Shown: one piece after another, positions 43,445 to 51,940 of the stretch | Layout: every line of letters starts with the position of its first letter | Numbering within the stretch: position 1 is the stretch's first letter | Assembly (NCBI GenBank): GCA_963815965.1 | Contig: CAWFIT010000001.1 | Location: forward strand, 186,001 to 250,000 | Direction of reading: 5' to 3' | Source of the DNA: DASVFB01 sp963815965 | GTDB lineage: Bacteria > Actinomycetota > Thermoleophilia > Gaiellales > Gaiellaceae | Length of the DNA stretch: 64,000 nucleotides | The notes under the pieces: generated by a model | What the model was told of the DNA's origin: nothing | Seen by the model: only the letters and a program-made list of their open reading frames with translations | Databases searched by the model: none | Made by a program: the position numbers and the translations under genes

Positions 43445-43576
43445 CGATGCTGGCCTCGACGTCGCCGAAGAACACCACGGTGCGCGGGGGCCGGCCGGGT
43501 CGTCATCGTCGTAGGGCGTCACATCGAGCGTAGCGGGCGGTCGGCGCGAAGATGGGCTGGCGTAAGATCCACGCTC

Positions 43577-44158
43577 GTGAACGTCGTCGTTTCTAATCTC
43601 AAAGGTGGCGTTGGGAAGACGACGACGGCTCTCTACCTCTCGGCGGCTGCCGTGGCGAGGGGACACGATCCGGTGGTGCTCGTGGACGCCGACCGCCAGG
43701 CTTCCGCGGCTGAATGGCTGGAGGAGCGGCCCGTCGAAGGCGTGACGGTCGTCGAAGCGCCGTCGGAGCGCACGTTGGCCCGGGCGATGAATAGTCACGA
43801 GGGTCTGGCAATCGTCGACACGCCGCCTGGCGACGAGCGACTCGTGCAGTCGGCGCTCGGCTCGGCCGACGCGGTCGTCGTGCCGACGCGAGCCGGAGGA
43901 GTCGAGTTCTCACGCGTGGTCGCGACGCTCGGCTTGATCCCTGCGAGAACGCCGCGCGGTGTTGTTATTTGCTCCGCACGGTTGGGCACGAACGACCTCG
44001 ACGAGGCCATCGCGTGGTGGAGGGCAGAGGAGATCCCGGTTTGGGGGGTAGTCCCGGAACGCGTTGGTATCGCGGCTGGTCCCGACGCGCGCCTCTTCCG
44101 AGAGGGACTGGTCGAATACGACAAAGTTCTGCGGCGCGTCCTGCGCGGACGACGCTGA
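43577..44158 (+). CDS. Orphan ParA/MinD-like ATPase
   Basis: 193 residues from GTG. A deviant Walker A, SNLKGGVGKTTTAL (10-16 core KGGVGKT), Asp in VLVDADRQASA and AIVDTPPGDER are diagnostic of ParA-type ATPases. No ParB partner or parS-like sites lie nearby, and the protein is short, so chromosome or plasmid partition is not implied. Solitary ParA-like proteins often position other cargo. Function is unresolved. Confidence 0.83.
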   Translation: MNVVVSNLKGGVGKTTTALYLSAAAVARGHDPVVLVDADRQASAAEWLEERPVEGVTVVEAPSERTLARAMNSHEGLAIVDTPPGDERLVQSALGSADAVVVPTRAGGVEFSRVVATLGLIPARTPRGVVICSARLGTNDLDEAIAWWRAEEIPVWGVVPERVGIAAGPDARLFREGLVEYDKVLRRVLRGRR

Positions 44159-44262
44159 ACTGCGGCGCGCGGACTTCCTTCAGGGCCCTTGCGGCGTCTC
44201 GGTCGTCTACCACGGACCCGGCTGACCCGCCAACCTCTATGGCATGTCTGCTGCTCTGAGCC

Positions 44263-44534
44263 TTAATTCTCGGGCTCGACCCGAGCAGGCTTGCGCGGCA
44301 CGAACTCCTTGCAGCTCGCCGAGCCGCTGATGAGGCCGCGAACGAGACGGCAGCCGCCGAGCGCGAGCGGCGGGAACATAACTTGCAGTGGTCGCAGCGC
44401 ACGTCTGGCGTCGGAGCAGGACCGTAGTCCGCCTCCTTCTTCGAAAAGCTCCAGATCCTGGGCATCCAACGTCCTTCGAAGCGATCCCATTGGAACCTCT
44501 TCGGGCATGGCACGTCGAGTTCGTAACCGGCCAC
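44263..44534 (-). pseudogene. Frameshifted small Cys-rich (HiPIP-like?) protein gene
   Basis: From ATG 44534 one frame reads YELDVPCPKRFQWDRFEGRW and on to VRCDHCKL near 44383. From there the neighbouring frame continues as MFPPLALGGCRLVRGLISGS, then ASCKEFVPRKPARVEPEN to the stop at 44263. Third-position GC switches frame at the same point. One missing base after AAGTT would restore one ~90-residue protein with Cys pattern CxxC...C...C, like small high-potential Fe-S proteins. It is either a pseudogene, a sequencing error or a frameshift site. Confidence 0.55.
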
Positions 44535-44580
44535 TCACCGCGGCCTCGTCCGCCGGGAGCGCCCGAGCTGTCGCCCGGGA

Positions 44581-45105
44581 CTACGAGCTCGTGACTGTGT
44601 CCGACGTGCTCGGCACAGGCTGAGCGCAGTTCGGCAGGTGCACTTCGGCGACCCGCAGGAGCAGCGCGTGCAGCTGGTCGCGTTCCGCCTCGTTCAGCAT
44701 CGCGAGCAGCTCGTCCTCGAGGTTCTGCGAGAGCGTCCGCATCTTCGCGAGCGCGCGCTTGCCGTTGGGCGTAATGCGAACGACTTGGCGACGGCGGTCG
44801 TCCGGGTCACGCTTGCGTTCGACAAAACCACGTTCCTCGAGCTCGTCGAGTAGGCCGACGAGCTGGCCCTTGTCGTAGCCGAGCGTCTCTGCGATTGCGC
44901 CCTGGGTTTCCGGCGGCCCGGCTTCGACGGTGATGAGGATCGCGTGGTGGTACGGGGTGAGGCCGATGCGCTCGTAGGCCTCGAGGCCGCGCTCCCTGGC
45001 CCGGAAGCCGAGCTTCTTGAGCAGGAAGACGGGCGAGGCGACGAGCTCCTCCGGTAACCGCCGGAGCGCCTCGGTCGCGCGTGTCTCAGCCTTTGTGACA
45101 GTCAT
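44581..45105 (-). CDS. MarR-family transcriptional regulator
   Basis: 174 residues from ATG at 45105 (an upstream ATG at 45123 would add six). The winged-helix core is typical: LTPYHHAILITVEAG, QGAIAETLGYDKGQLVGLLDEL, RGFVERKRDPDDRRRQVVRI. It is divergent from an MFS drug-efflux gene with 72 bp between them, the classic arrangement of a MarR repressor controlling its efflux target and itself. Inducers are probably phenolic or drug-like compounds. Confidence 0.9.
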   Translation of the reverse strand: MTVTKAETRATEALRRLPEELVASPVFLLKKLGFRARERGLEAYERIGLTPYHHAILITVEAGPPETQGAIAETLGYDKGQLVGLLDELEERGFVERKRDPDDRRRQVVRITPNGKRALAKMRTLSQNLEDELLAMLNEAERDQLHALLLRVAEVHLPNCAQPVPSTSDTVTSS

Positions 45106-45123
45106 GTGAATATGGTAGCGCAC

Positions 45124-45139
45124 TCAAGCGTTGTCTTGA
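45124..45139. promoter_or_regulatory. Candidate MarR operator
   Basis: TCAAG, six bases, CTTGA: a perfect 5-bp inverted repeat of 16 bp between the divergent MarR and MFS genes. MarR dimers bind such 16-20-bp palindromes. A second weaker one (GTTG, seven bases, CAAC at 45146-45160) lies beside it. Confidence 0.45.
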
Positions 45140-45177
45140 TGTATAGTTGTGTGAGTCAACGATTGTGAGGGAAAATC

Positions 45178-46632
45178 GTGGTTCGCAGTCTAAATCGTCG
45201 CTGGAGCGCCCTGGCGCTGATCGTCACGGCGCAGTTCATGGTCATCCTCGACGTCGCGATCGTCAACGTGGCGCTGCCGTCGATCAAGTCAGACCTCGGC
45301 TTCTCGACGACCAGCCTGCAGTGGGTCATCTCCGCTTACGCGATCATCTTCGGCGGCACGCTCCTCCTCGGCGGCCGAGTCGCCGACCTGCTCGGGCGGC
45401 GGCGGATCTTCGTTGCGGGGCTCGCGCTCTTCGCGGTCAGTTCGCTCCTCTGCGGGCTGTCGTGGAACGCGGCGTCTCTCATCTCGTTCCGCGCGCTGCA
45501 GGGCCTCGGCGGCGCGTTGCTCGCGCCCGCCGCGCTCGCGCTGCTGATGACGACCTTCGCCGAAGGGCGCGAGCGCAACATCGCGCTCGGGATCTACGGG
45601 GCGGCGTCCGGCAGCGGCGCAGCCGCCGGCGTGCTGCTCGGCGGCGTGCTCACGTCGTACCTGCACTGGTCGTGGATCTTCTTCATCAACGTCCCGGTCG
45701 GGGCGGCCGCGATCGTGCTCACGCCGATGCTCCTGTCCGACAGCCGCGCCGACCTCGCGCACCGCCACTTCGACCTGCCCGGCGCCGCCTCGGTCACCGC
45801 CGGCCTGATGCTCCTCGTCTACGCGCTGACGCGCGCGACGAGCGACGGCTGGAGCTCGGCGACGACGCTCGGCCTGATCGCCGCGTCGGTCGCGCTCATC
45901 GCCGCCTTCGTCGTGATCGAGCTGCGCTCGCGCTCGCCGCTCCTGCCGATGCGGATCTTCCGCTCCCGCAACCTCTCGGCGGCGAACGTCGCGATGGCGA
46001 TCACCGGGTGCGTCGCGTTCTCGGAGTTCTTCCTGCTCACGCTCTACCTGCAGGACGTCCTCCACTACTCGGCGGTGCAAAGCGGCGCCGCGTTCGTCGG
46101 CTTCGCCGGCACCGTCGTCGTGATGTCGAACGTCGCGCAGTGGATCGTCGGCCGGGTCGGCTTCCGCACGACACTCATCGCCGGGCTGATCGTCTCGGCG
46201 ATCTCGGTCGCGTACCTGAGCCGTCTGCCGATGCACGGGCACTACTTCTGGGACCTCTTCCCGGGCTTCGTGCTCGGCGGCGCCGGCCTGGGGCTCGCGT
46301 TCGTCTCCGTGACGATCGCCAGCCTCGCGGGCGTCGAGCGCTCCGACGCGGGCGTCGCGTCCGGCCTCATCAACACCAGCCGGCAGATCGGCGGCGCGAT
46401 CGGCATCTCCGCGATCAGCGCGGTCGCCGCGACATCGACGAGCGGCTTCGCGCGCTCGCACAGCGACGCGCTCTCGAGCGGCGTCGCACTCGACCACGGC
46501 TACCGCATCTCGTTCTACGTTCTGACGGTGCTGCTCATCGCCGGCGCCGGGATCGTCGCCGCCCTCGTGCGGACGCCCGCGCCCAGGCCCGAGCAAGTCG
46601 AAGCGCCCGTCGCAATGGAGGAAGCCGCATGA
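45178..46632 (+). CDS. MFS transporter, DHA2 (EmrB/QacA) drug efflux family
   Basis: 484 residues, 14 predicted helices. Motif D1 is ILDVAIVNVALPSIKSDLG, motif A is GGRVADLLGRRR, motif B RALQGLGGALLAPA and motif C in the GAASGSGAAAGVLLGG helix, all diagnostic of proton-driven DHA2 drug exporters. GTG start at 45178. Regulation by the divergent MarR is likely. Confidence 0.92.
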   Translation: MVRSLNRRWSALALIVTAQFMVILDVAIVNVALPSIKSDLGFSTTSLQWVISAYAIIFGGTLLLGGRVADLLGRRRIFVAGLALFAVSSLLCGLSWNAASLISFRALQGLGGALLAPAALALLMTTFAEGRERNIALGIYGAASGSGAAAGVLLGGVLTSYLHWSWIFFINVPVGAAAIVLTPMLLSDSRADLAHRHFDLPGAASVTAGLMLLVYALTRATSDGWSSATTLGLIAASVALIAAFVVIELRSRSPLLPMRIFRSRNLSAANVAMAITGCVAFSEFFLLTLYLQDVLHYSAVQSGAAFVGFAGTVVVMSNVAQWIVGRVGFRTTLIAGLIVSAISVAYLSRLPMHGHYFWDLFPGFVLGGAGLGLAFVSVTIASLAGVERSDAGVASGLINTSRQIGGAIGISAISAVAATSTSGFARSHSDALSSGVALDHGYRISFYVLTVLLIAGAGIVAALVRTPAPRPEQVEAPVAMEEAA

Positions 46633-46675
46633 GTTGCGGCCGACCATGACTTTGCCCGCTCGACGACCTCCTTGT

Positions 46676-47767
46676 TCAGTCTCGAACGGCGGCAGTTGGG
46701 ATACTGACGGCGCCGGCCGGCGCCGCGCGGAAGCCGGGCAGCCGGAGGGTAAATGTCGTAATGGCGCCCGCGTCGCCCTCGTTCGAGACGACGGTGCAGC
46801 GTCCGCCATGCGACTTTGCGATCGCGTCAACGATCGCGAGGCCGAGCCCGACTCCGCCCTGTGACCGGGTGCGGGCGGCGTCGGCCCGGGCGAAGCGGTC
46901 GAAGATTCGTTCGAGGGCGTCCGGCGCGATGCCGCGACCGCTATCCGCAACGACGATAGAGACCTCGCCACCTACCGCCTGCGATCGCAACTCGATTGCG
47001 TCGCCGTCCTCCGTGTATTTCACCGCGTTCTCGAGCAGCGCGTCGAGGGCGATGCGCAGAGCCTCCGGATCGGCGTCCAGCGAGCCCATCGCCATCGGGC
47101 CGAGCCGCCACAGGCGCGGCGCCACTTCGGACCAGCGTATGAAGACGTCTTCGAGGAACGGCTCGAGGTCCACGGCGTCGGTCACGAGGAAGTCGGGCTG
47201 GTCGGCCTTGGCGATGAGCAGGAGGCGATCGAGGATTCGCTCGATTCGTTGCAACTCGTCGAGCGCGACCGAGATCTCGGTCGCCGGCGTCCGGTTGATC
47301 CGCTCGAACACCTCGAGGTGTCCGCGGGCGATGGTCACCGGTGTGCGAAGCTCGTGCGACACGTCATGCAAGAAGCGCTCCTGGCGGGTGAGCAGCGCGG
47401 TCTTCTCCTCCGCACGCCGCTCGGCCGTCCTGAGGGCGTCCTGCCGGCGCCACGCGTGCCAGACCATCGCCACGAACATCGCCGACATGAGCGGCACCTC
47501 GAAGAGCTCTCCCCAGAGCTGGATGCCCTTGAATGCGTCGGCAAGTATGAGTGAGCCGGTCGCCACAATCACCGCGAGGAGTACGAGCGCCGTGGCCCGT
47601 ACACCCCAGACCCGGAAGCCGTAGAGGAGCGTCAGGCTGATCCAGACGAAGTGGAACGGGATCGTCTCCCAGCCGGGCCAGAGACCCATGGCGACGAGGT
47701 TCGCGACGGCGAACGCAGCCCAGGCGAGCTCGAGCTTCCTAGACCGCAGAGAGCCGATAACCCGCAT
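46676..47767 (-). CDS. Sensor histidine kinase
   Basis: 363 residues from ATG at 47767, overlapping the regulator gene by 29 bp; the longer frame lies in the regulator. Four hydrophobic segments form an N-terminal membrane sensor (LAWAAFAVANLVAMGLW onward) with no large external loop. HisKA is FLHDVSHELRTPVTIARGH; HATPase has ALLENAVKYTEDGD, DSGRGIAPDA and GGVGLGLAIVD. An intramembrane-sensing kinase is likely. It pairs with the regulator upstream, and both are divergent from the oxidase operon. Confidence 0.9.
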   Translation of the reverse strand: MRVIGSLRSRKLELAWAAFAVANLVAMGLWPGWETIPFHFVWISLTLLYGFRVWGVRATALVLLAVIVATGSLILADAFKGIQLWGELFEVPLMSAMFVAMVWHAWRRQDALRTAERRAEEKTALLTRQERFLHDVSHELRTPVTIARGHLEVFERINRTPATEISVALDELQRIERILDRLLLIAKADQPDFLVTDAVDLEPFLEDVFIRWSEVAPRLWRLGPMAMGSLDADPEALRIALDALLENAVKYTEDGDAIELRSQAVGGEVSIVVADSGRGIAPDALERIFDRFARADAARTRSQGGVGLGLAIVDAIAKSHGGRCTVVSNEGDAGAITTFTLRLPGFRAAPAGAVSIPTAAVRD

Positions 47768-48407
47768 TCCGCACCGTCTCGATCGGAGCATTAGGCCCGA
47801 GCTTCTTGCGGAGGCGCCGCATGCAGACTTCGACCACGTTCGAGCGCGGGTCGAAGTCGTAGCCCCAGACGTCCGCGAGCAGCCGCTCGCGACTGACGAT
47901 CTCGCCTTCATGGTGCATCAGGTGATGGAGAAGCCGGAACTCGCGGTCCGAGAGCGCGACCGCGTCGCCTTCGATCGAGGCCTGTCGCCGGGCCAGGTCG
48001 AGCAGGATGTTCCCGGCCTGGAGCACGTTGCCGTCCTCGCCGTTGCCTCCGTTTCGGTGGATATGGACGCGGACGCGCGCGAGCAGCTCGTCGAGCGAGA
48101 AGGGCTTGGCGAGATAGTCGCGCGCACCGAGTTCGAACCCACGCAGCTTGGTCGGTAGGTCCGAGCGGGCCGACAGGATCAAGACCGGGAGCTCTGGGCG
48201 TCTGCGATGGACTTCGCTGAGCAGCGTCAAGCCGTCGACGCCGGGAAGCAGCAGGTCGAGGATGACGAGGTCGAAGCTCTCATGGAGGCCGCGCTCGAGA
48301 CCGGTCGCGCCGTCACCGCACGCCTCGACGATAAATCCCTCGGAAGTGAGGCCCCTGGTGACGAACTCTTGGATCCGAGGCTCATCCTCGATGACGAGGA
48401 TCCGCAT
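47739..48407 (-). CDS. OmpR-family response regulator
   Basis: 222 residues from ATG at 48407. Receiver with E7/D8, D51 (VILDLLLPG) and YLAKPFSL; winged helix with FRLLHHLMHHEGEIVSRERL and VVEVCMRRLRKKLG ending TVRNAGYRL. Direct ATGACC repeats 11 bp apart lie 27-43 bp upstream of its start, so it may regulate itself and the divergent cytochrome oxidase operon. Confidence 0.92.
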   Translation of the reverse strand: MRILVIEDEPRIQEFVTRGLTSEGFIVEACGDGATGLERGLHESFDLVILDLLLPGVDGLTLLSEVHRRRPELPVLILSARSDLPTKLRGFELGARDYLAKPFSLDELLARVRVHIHRNGGNGEDGNVLQAGNILLDLARRQASIEGDAVALSDREFRLLHHLMHHEGEIVSRERLLADVWGYDFDPRSNVVEVCMRRLRKKLGPNAPIETVRNAGYRLSAV

Positions 48408-48433
48408 GTCGACGCGACGATAGCTCCGCGAAA

Positions 48434-48471
48434 ATGACCTGTACATGACCACCCGATTACAGTTTGGTCAT
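48434..48471. promoter_or_regulatory. Candidate boxes of second response regulator
   Basis: ATGACC at 48434-48439 and 48445-48450 are direct repeats spaced 11 bp. GGTCAT at 48466-48471 is the same word inverted. They lie in the 110-bp region between the divergent regulator and cupredoxin/oxidase genes, a fitting place for an OmpR-type regulator. Confidence 0.42.
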
Positions 48472-48517
48472 CTAGAGAGCCGAATGCCGCGCGGTCTTGT
48501 ATATCGCGCTTGGAACT

Positions 48518-49174
48518 ATGGGCGTCGCGACTCGGCTCCTTGCGGTGTCTCTCGGTGTCGCGGTTGCGGCAGCGTTCGTCGCCTTCTACGTGATCGGCTA
48601 CCTGACGGTCACTCCGCCCGTGGTTGCTGCGACGGGGAGCGCGCCCAGCGCCAACCTGACGCTGCAGACCGTGGCGTCGTACGGCCATGCGCCGCATCCG
48701 GACTGGGTCAGCTACCTGGTCAAGGACCCGGAGGGCACGTGGGTCCACTCGACCGTCTTCCGCGTCCCGGCGCACTCCGTGGTGAAAGTCACCGTCCTCC
48801 AGTACGACACGGCGACGGGCCTTCGCAACCCCTTCTGGGGTAGGCCCCAGGGAATCGTCGGCGGCACGATGACCGTCGACGGCAAGCCTCTACACCAACT
48901 CGACCCCGACCTCGCCTCGCACACCTTCGCCATCCCCGACCTCGGGGTCACGGTCCCCCTCAAGGGCGTGCCGGACCACGCGCCGAACCAGTGCACCGTC
49001 ACCCCGTGCACGTTGGCCCAGGCCCACACGACGGTGACGTTCTCCTTCCACACCGGCGACCCCGGTAAGCACCGCTGGCAGTGCTTCGTGCCCTGTGCCG
49101 CCGGCTTCATCCTCGGCTTCGGCGGACCCATGCAGAGCCTCGGCTGGATGGACGGGACCCTCGAAGTCGTGTGA
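48518..49174 (+). CDS. Cupredoxin-like protein of oxidase operon
   Basis: 218 residues, ATG at 48518. An N-terminal membrane anchor (LLAVSLGVAVAAAFVAFYVI) is followed by an extracytoplasmic beta-rich domain. Its C-terminal copper-loop region is HRWQCFVPCAAGF, then GGPMQSLGWMDG. The C-x3-C pair resembles the CuA loop of subunit II, but the following His is missing. It is coupled to coxB by GTGA overlap and may be an electron donor, copper carrier or extra redox subunit of the oxidase. Confidence 0.7.
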   Translation: MGVATRLLAVSLGVAVAAAFVAFYVIGYLTVTPPVVAATGSAPSANLTLQTVASYGHAPHPDWVSYLVKDPEGTWVHSTVFRVPAHSVVKVTVLQYDTATGLRNPFWGRPQGIVGGTMTVDGKPLHQLDPDLASHTFAIPDLGVTVPLKGVPDHAPNQCTVTPCTLAQAHTTVTFSFHTGDPGKHRWQCFVPCAAGFILGFGGPMQSLGWMDGTLEVV

Positions 49175-50028
49175 GCGCGCCCGCCGAACCACGTGCCCCC
49201 CGGCACGGGCTCCGGATCTTGCTGGTCTGGGCCGTCCTGACCGCGATCACGCTGCCGCTCGTCGTGCTCGTCCTCGGGCCGCACCTGCCGCCGGGCCATT
49301 TCAGCTCGGAGGCCGGCGACCAAACGAACGCGAACATCGTCATGACGGCGGTCCTGATGCCGATCGTCCTCCTGGTGCTGGTCTTCTTCGGCTACGCGCT
49401 CCTCACGTTCCGGCAGCGCGGCGCGAGGATCCAGGACGGACCGCCGATCCGGGGCCACGGGGCGGTCCAGACAACGTGGCTGGTCGCGACCACCGTGATC
49501 GTGCTGGCGCTCGCCGTTTGGGGCAGCTACACGTTGGTGCAGAGTGCGCACGGCGCCGGCGGGGGGCAGGGCCCGTCGCCGGCGGACTTGCCGAAGGGAC
49601 ACGAGAACGCGCTGCCGATCCAGGTCATTGGGCAGCAGTGGGTCTGGACGTTCCGGTACCCGAGTTACGGCGCCTTCGAGACCAGCCAACTGGCCCTGCC
49701 CGTCGACCGGCTCGTCGAGTTTCACGTCACCTCGCTCGACATCACGCACTCGTTCTGGGCGTATCGCCTTGGCGTCAAGGCCGACGCCGTCCCCGGCGTG
49801 GACAACATCGCCTTCGTCACGGCACGGAAGACGGGCTCGTTCACCGTCCGCTGCGCCGAGCTCTGCGGGCTCGGGCACGGCCACATGTTCATGACCGGAC
49901 ACGTCCTGACCCAGAGCGACTTCGACAAATGGATCGCCCAGCAGCGCGCGGCCGAAGCCGGGAACCAGAAGTACCTGCCTCCCTACAGCGGTGCCTACTA
50001 CCCCTTGCCACTCCACCGCGCGGGCTAA
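49171..50028 (+). CDS. coxB: Cytochrome c oxidase subunit II
   Basis: 285 residues from GTG in the preceding stop. Two membrane helices (about 18-38 and 60-80) precede the CuA domain. The ligand loop is CAELCGLGHGHM with upstream His in LDITHSFWAYRLG and the aromatic QQWVWTFRYP. No CxxCH heme c motif follows, so it is not a fused caa3 subunit. It accepts electrons from cytochrome c or a cupredoxin and passes them to subunit I. Confidence 0.92.
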   Translation: MSAPAEPRAPRHGLRILLVWAVLTAITLPLVVLVLGPHLPPGHFSSEAGDQTNANIVMTAVLMPIVLLVLVFFGYALLTFRQRGARIQDGPPIRGHGAVQTTWLVATTVIVLALAVWGSYTLVQSAHGAGGGQGPSPADLPKGHENALPIQVIGQQWVWTFRYPSYGAFETSQLALPVDRLVEFHVTSLDITHSFWAYRLGVKADAVPGVDNIAFVTARKTGSFTVRCAELCGLGHGHMFMTGHVLTQSDFDKWIAQQRAAEAGNQKYLPPYSGAYYPLPLHRAG

Positions 50029-50041
50029 GAGGAACGGAGCG

Positions 50042-51937
50042 ATGACAACAGCGTTCGAGACGGAGCACCGGCGCCTCTGGAAAGGTGTGATCGGCTTCAA
50101 TCTGCTGAGCGGACTCGTCCTGGGGATTGGCGGGTTCTTCCTCGGCGCCTGGATCGGCGGCAAGATCGCCATCGGCCACGACTACCTCATCGGCACCGAC
50201 CAGAACGACGTTGCCACGTTCATGGGCTACCTCTTCGGAACGATCGGCTGGCTGGCGGGCCTCGGCTTTCTCAACTACCCGCTTGCGCGCATGGCGGGAC
50301 GACCCCCGAGTCTCCGACATCACGAGTTCGCGGGGATCGGCCGCTACTTCCGTCTCTGCACCGACCACAAGGTCGTCGGCATCCAGTACTTCTTCGGCAT
50401 CGGCGGCTTCTTCTTCATCGGCGGGCTCAACGCGATGCTGATGCGCACCGAACTGCTGCGGCCCGTCGAACAGCCTTTCTCGGCCGGCCAGTACCTGTCG
50501 CTCGTCGGCCTGCACGGGACAATGATGATCATGATGACGTCGGCCTTTATCATCGGGCCGTTCGCCAACTTCCTCGTTCCGCTCATGATCGGTGCGAGGA
50601 GGCTCGCATTTCCCAGGATCGAGGCGCTGACCTTCTGGCTGACACCGCTGGCGGGGCTCGTCCTCATGTCTGCAATCGCACGCAACGGCTTCCCCACCGG
50701 CTGGACGGGCTATGCCCCGCTCGCCGACGAGGCTCGGGCCGGGATGGATGCCTACATCTTCGCCTTCATCCTGATCGGCATCTCCCTGACGCTGCTCGGG
50801 ATGAACCTCTTGACCACGATCGTGACCATGCGCGCGCCCGGATTGACGTGGTCACGGCTGCCGATCTTCGTCTGGGGCGTGCTGTCGACCTCGATCCTGA
50901 TGGCCCTTGCCGCGCCCGTGCTGGTTGCCGCGATGCTCATGGGCCTAATGGACCGGGCTGCGAACACCGGTTTCTACCTCGCGAGCCTGGGCGGCAGCCC
51001 GTACCTCTACGAGAACCTCTTCTGGTTCTTCGGTCATCCCGAGGTCTACATCCTCGCGCTACCCGGCTTCGGGATCGTGCTCGAGATCCTCCCAGTCTTT
51101 GCTCGCAAACCGCTCTGGGGCTACCGCCTCGCTGTCGCCGGCATGCTCGGCGTCACGCTTCTCAGCTTCATGGTTTGGCAGCACCACCTGTTCGTCAGCG
51201 GCATGAACTCGAGTCTCCGCCCCTTCTACATGTTCACGACCGAGCTGATCTCGATCCCAACGGGCTTCATCTTTCTCAACGCGATGGGGACACTCTGGCG
51301 CGGCCGGATCCGCTTCACAGTGCCGATGCTGTTCGCGCTCGCCTTCTTCTTCAACTTCCTGATCGGCGGCCTCTCGGGAGTGTTCCTCTCTGATGTGCCG
51401 AGCGACGTCACGACGCACGGCAGCTACTTCGTGATGGCGCACTTCCACTACACGATCATGGGAGGCCTCGTGTTCGCATTCTTCGCGGGCACCTACTACT
51501 GGTTGCCGAAGATGCTCGGACTCGTCCTCAACGAGCGCCTCGCGAAGATCCACTTCTGGATGATGTTCGTCTTCTTCAACCTGACCTTCTTCCCACTCTT
51601 CGCCGCGGGATTCCTGGGCATGCCCCGGCGCGTCTCGACGTACGCGCCCGGCCTCCAGAACCTGAACGACTTCGTCTCGGCCTCGGCGTTCGTGCTCGGC
51701 TTCTCGATGCTGATCTTCATCGCCAACCTCATCTACTCACTTGTCTTCGCACGCATCCCCGCGGCGGAGAACCCGTGGGAATCCCTGTCCCTGGAGTGGC
51801 AGCTCCCGACGCCGGTGCCGGTGCTGGACTTCGAGCGCATTCCGGTCATCAACACCGCCCCGTACGACTACGGTGTCGAGAACGCACCGCCGGTGGCAAC
51901 GTTCGCGCCGAGCCCGGTCGCGGCGGCCGAGAGCTGA
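50042..51937 (+). CDS. coxA: Cytochrome c oxidase subunit I (atypical proton channels)
   Basis: 631 residues, ATG 50042 with AGAGGAACGGAG upstream. An extra N-terminal helix pair precedes the 12-helix core. All redox ligands are present: LHGTMMIMM (heme a), H332-P-E-V-Y336 (CuB and cross-linked Tyr), WQHHLF (CuB) and AHFHYT (heme a3 and a). Canonical proton-channel residues are replaced. The D-channel Asp of APDMAFPR is R187 (GARRLAFPR), the PRxN Asn is E194, and the K-channel Lys after PTG is I410 (IPTGFIF). E334 is kept. It reduces O2 to water. Confidence 0.92.
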   Translation: MTTAFETEHRRLWKGVIGFNLLSGLVLGIGGFFLGAWIGGKIAIGHDYLIGTDQNDVATFMGYLFGTIGWLAGLGFLNYPLARMAGRPPSLRHHEFAGIGRYFRLCTDHKVVGIQYFFGIGGFFFIGGLNAMLMRTELLRPVEQPFSAGQYLSLVGLHGTMMIMMTSAFIIGPFANFLVPLMIGARRLAFPRIEALTFWLTPLAGLVLMSAIARNGFPTGWTGYAPLADEARAGMDAYIFAFILIGISLTLLGMNLLTTIVTMRAPGLTWSRLPIFVWGVLSTSILMALAAPVLVAAMLMGLMDRAANTGFYLASLGGSPYLYENLFWFFGHPEVYILALPGFGIVLEILPVFARKPLWGYRLAVAGMLGVTLLSFMVWQHHLFVSGMNSSLRPFYMFTTELISIPTGFIFLNAMGTLWRGRIRFTVPMLFALAFFFNFLIGGLSGVFLSDVPSDVTTHGSYFVMAHFHYTIMGGLVFAFFAGTYYWLPKMLGLVLNERLAKIHFWMMFVFFNLTFFPLFAAGFLGMPRRVSTYAPGLQNLNDFVSASAFVLGFSMLIFIANLIYSLVFARIPAAENPWESLSLEWQLPTPVPVLDFERIPVINTAPYDYGVENAPPVATFAPSPVAAAES

Positions 51938-51940
51938 GCG

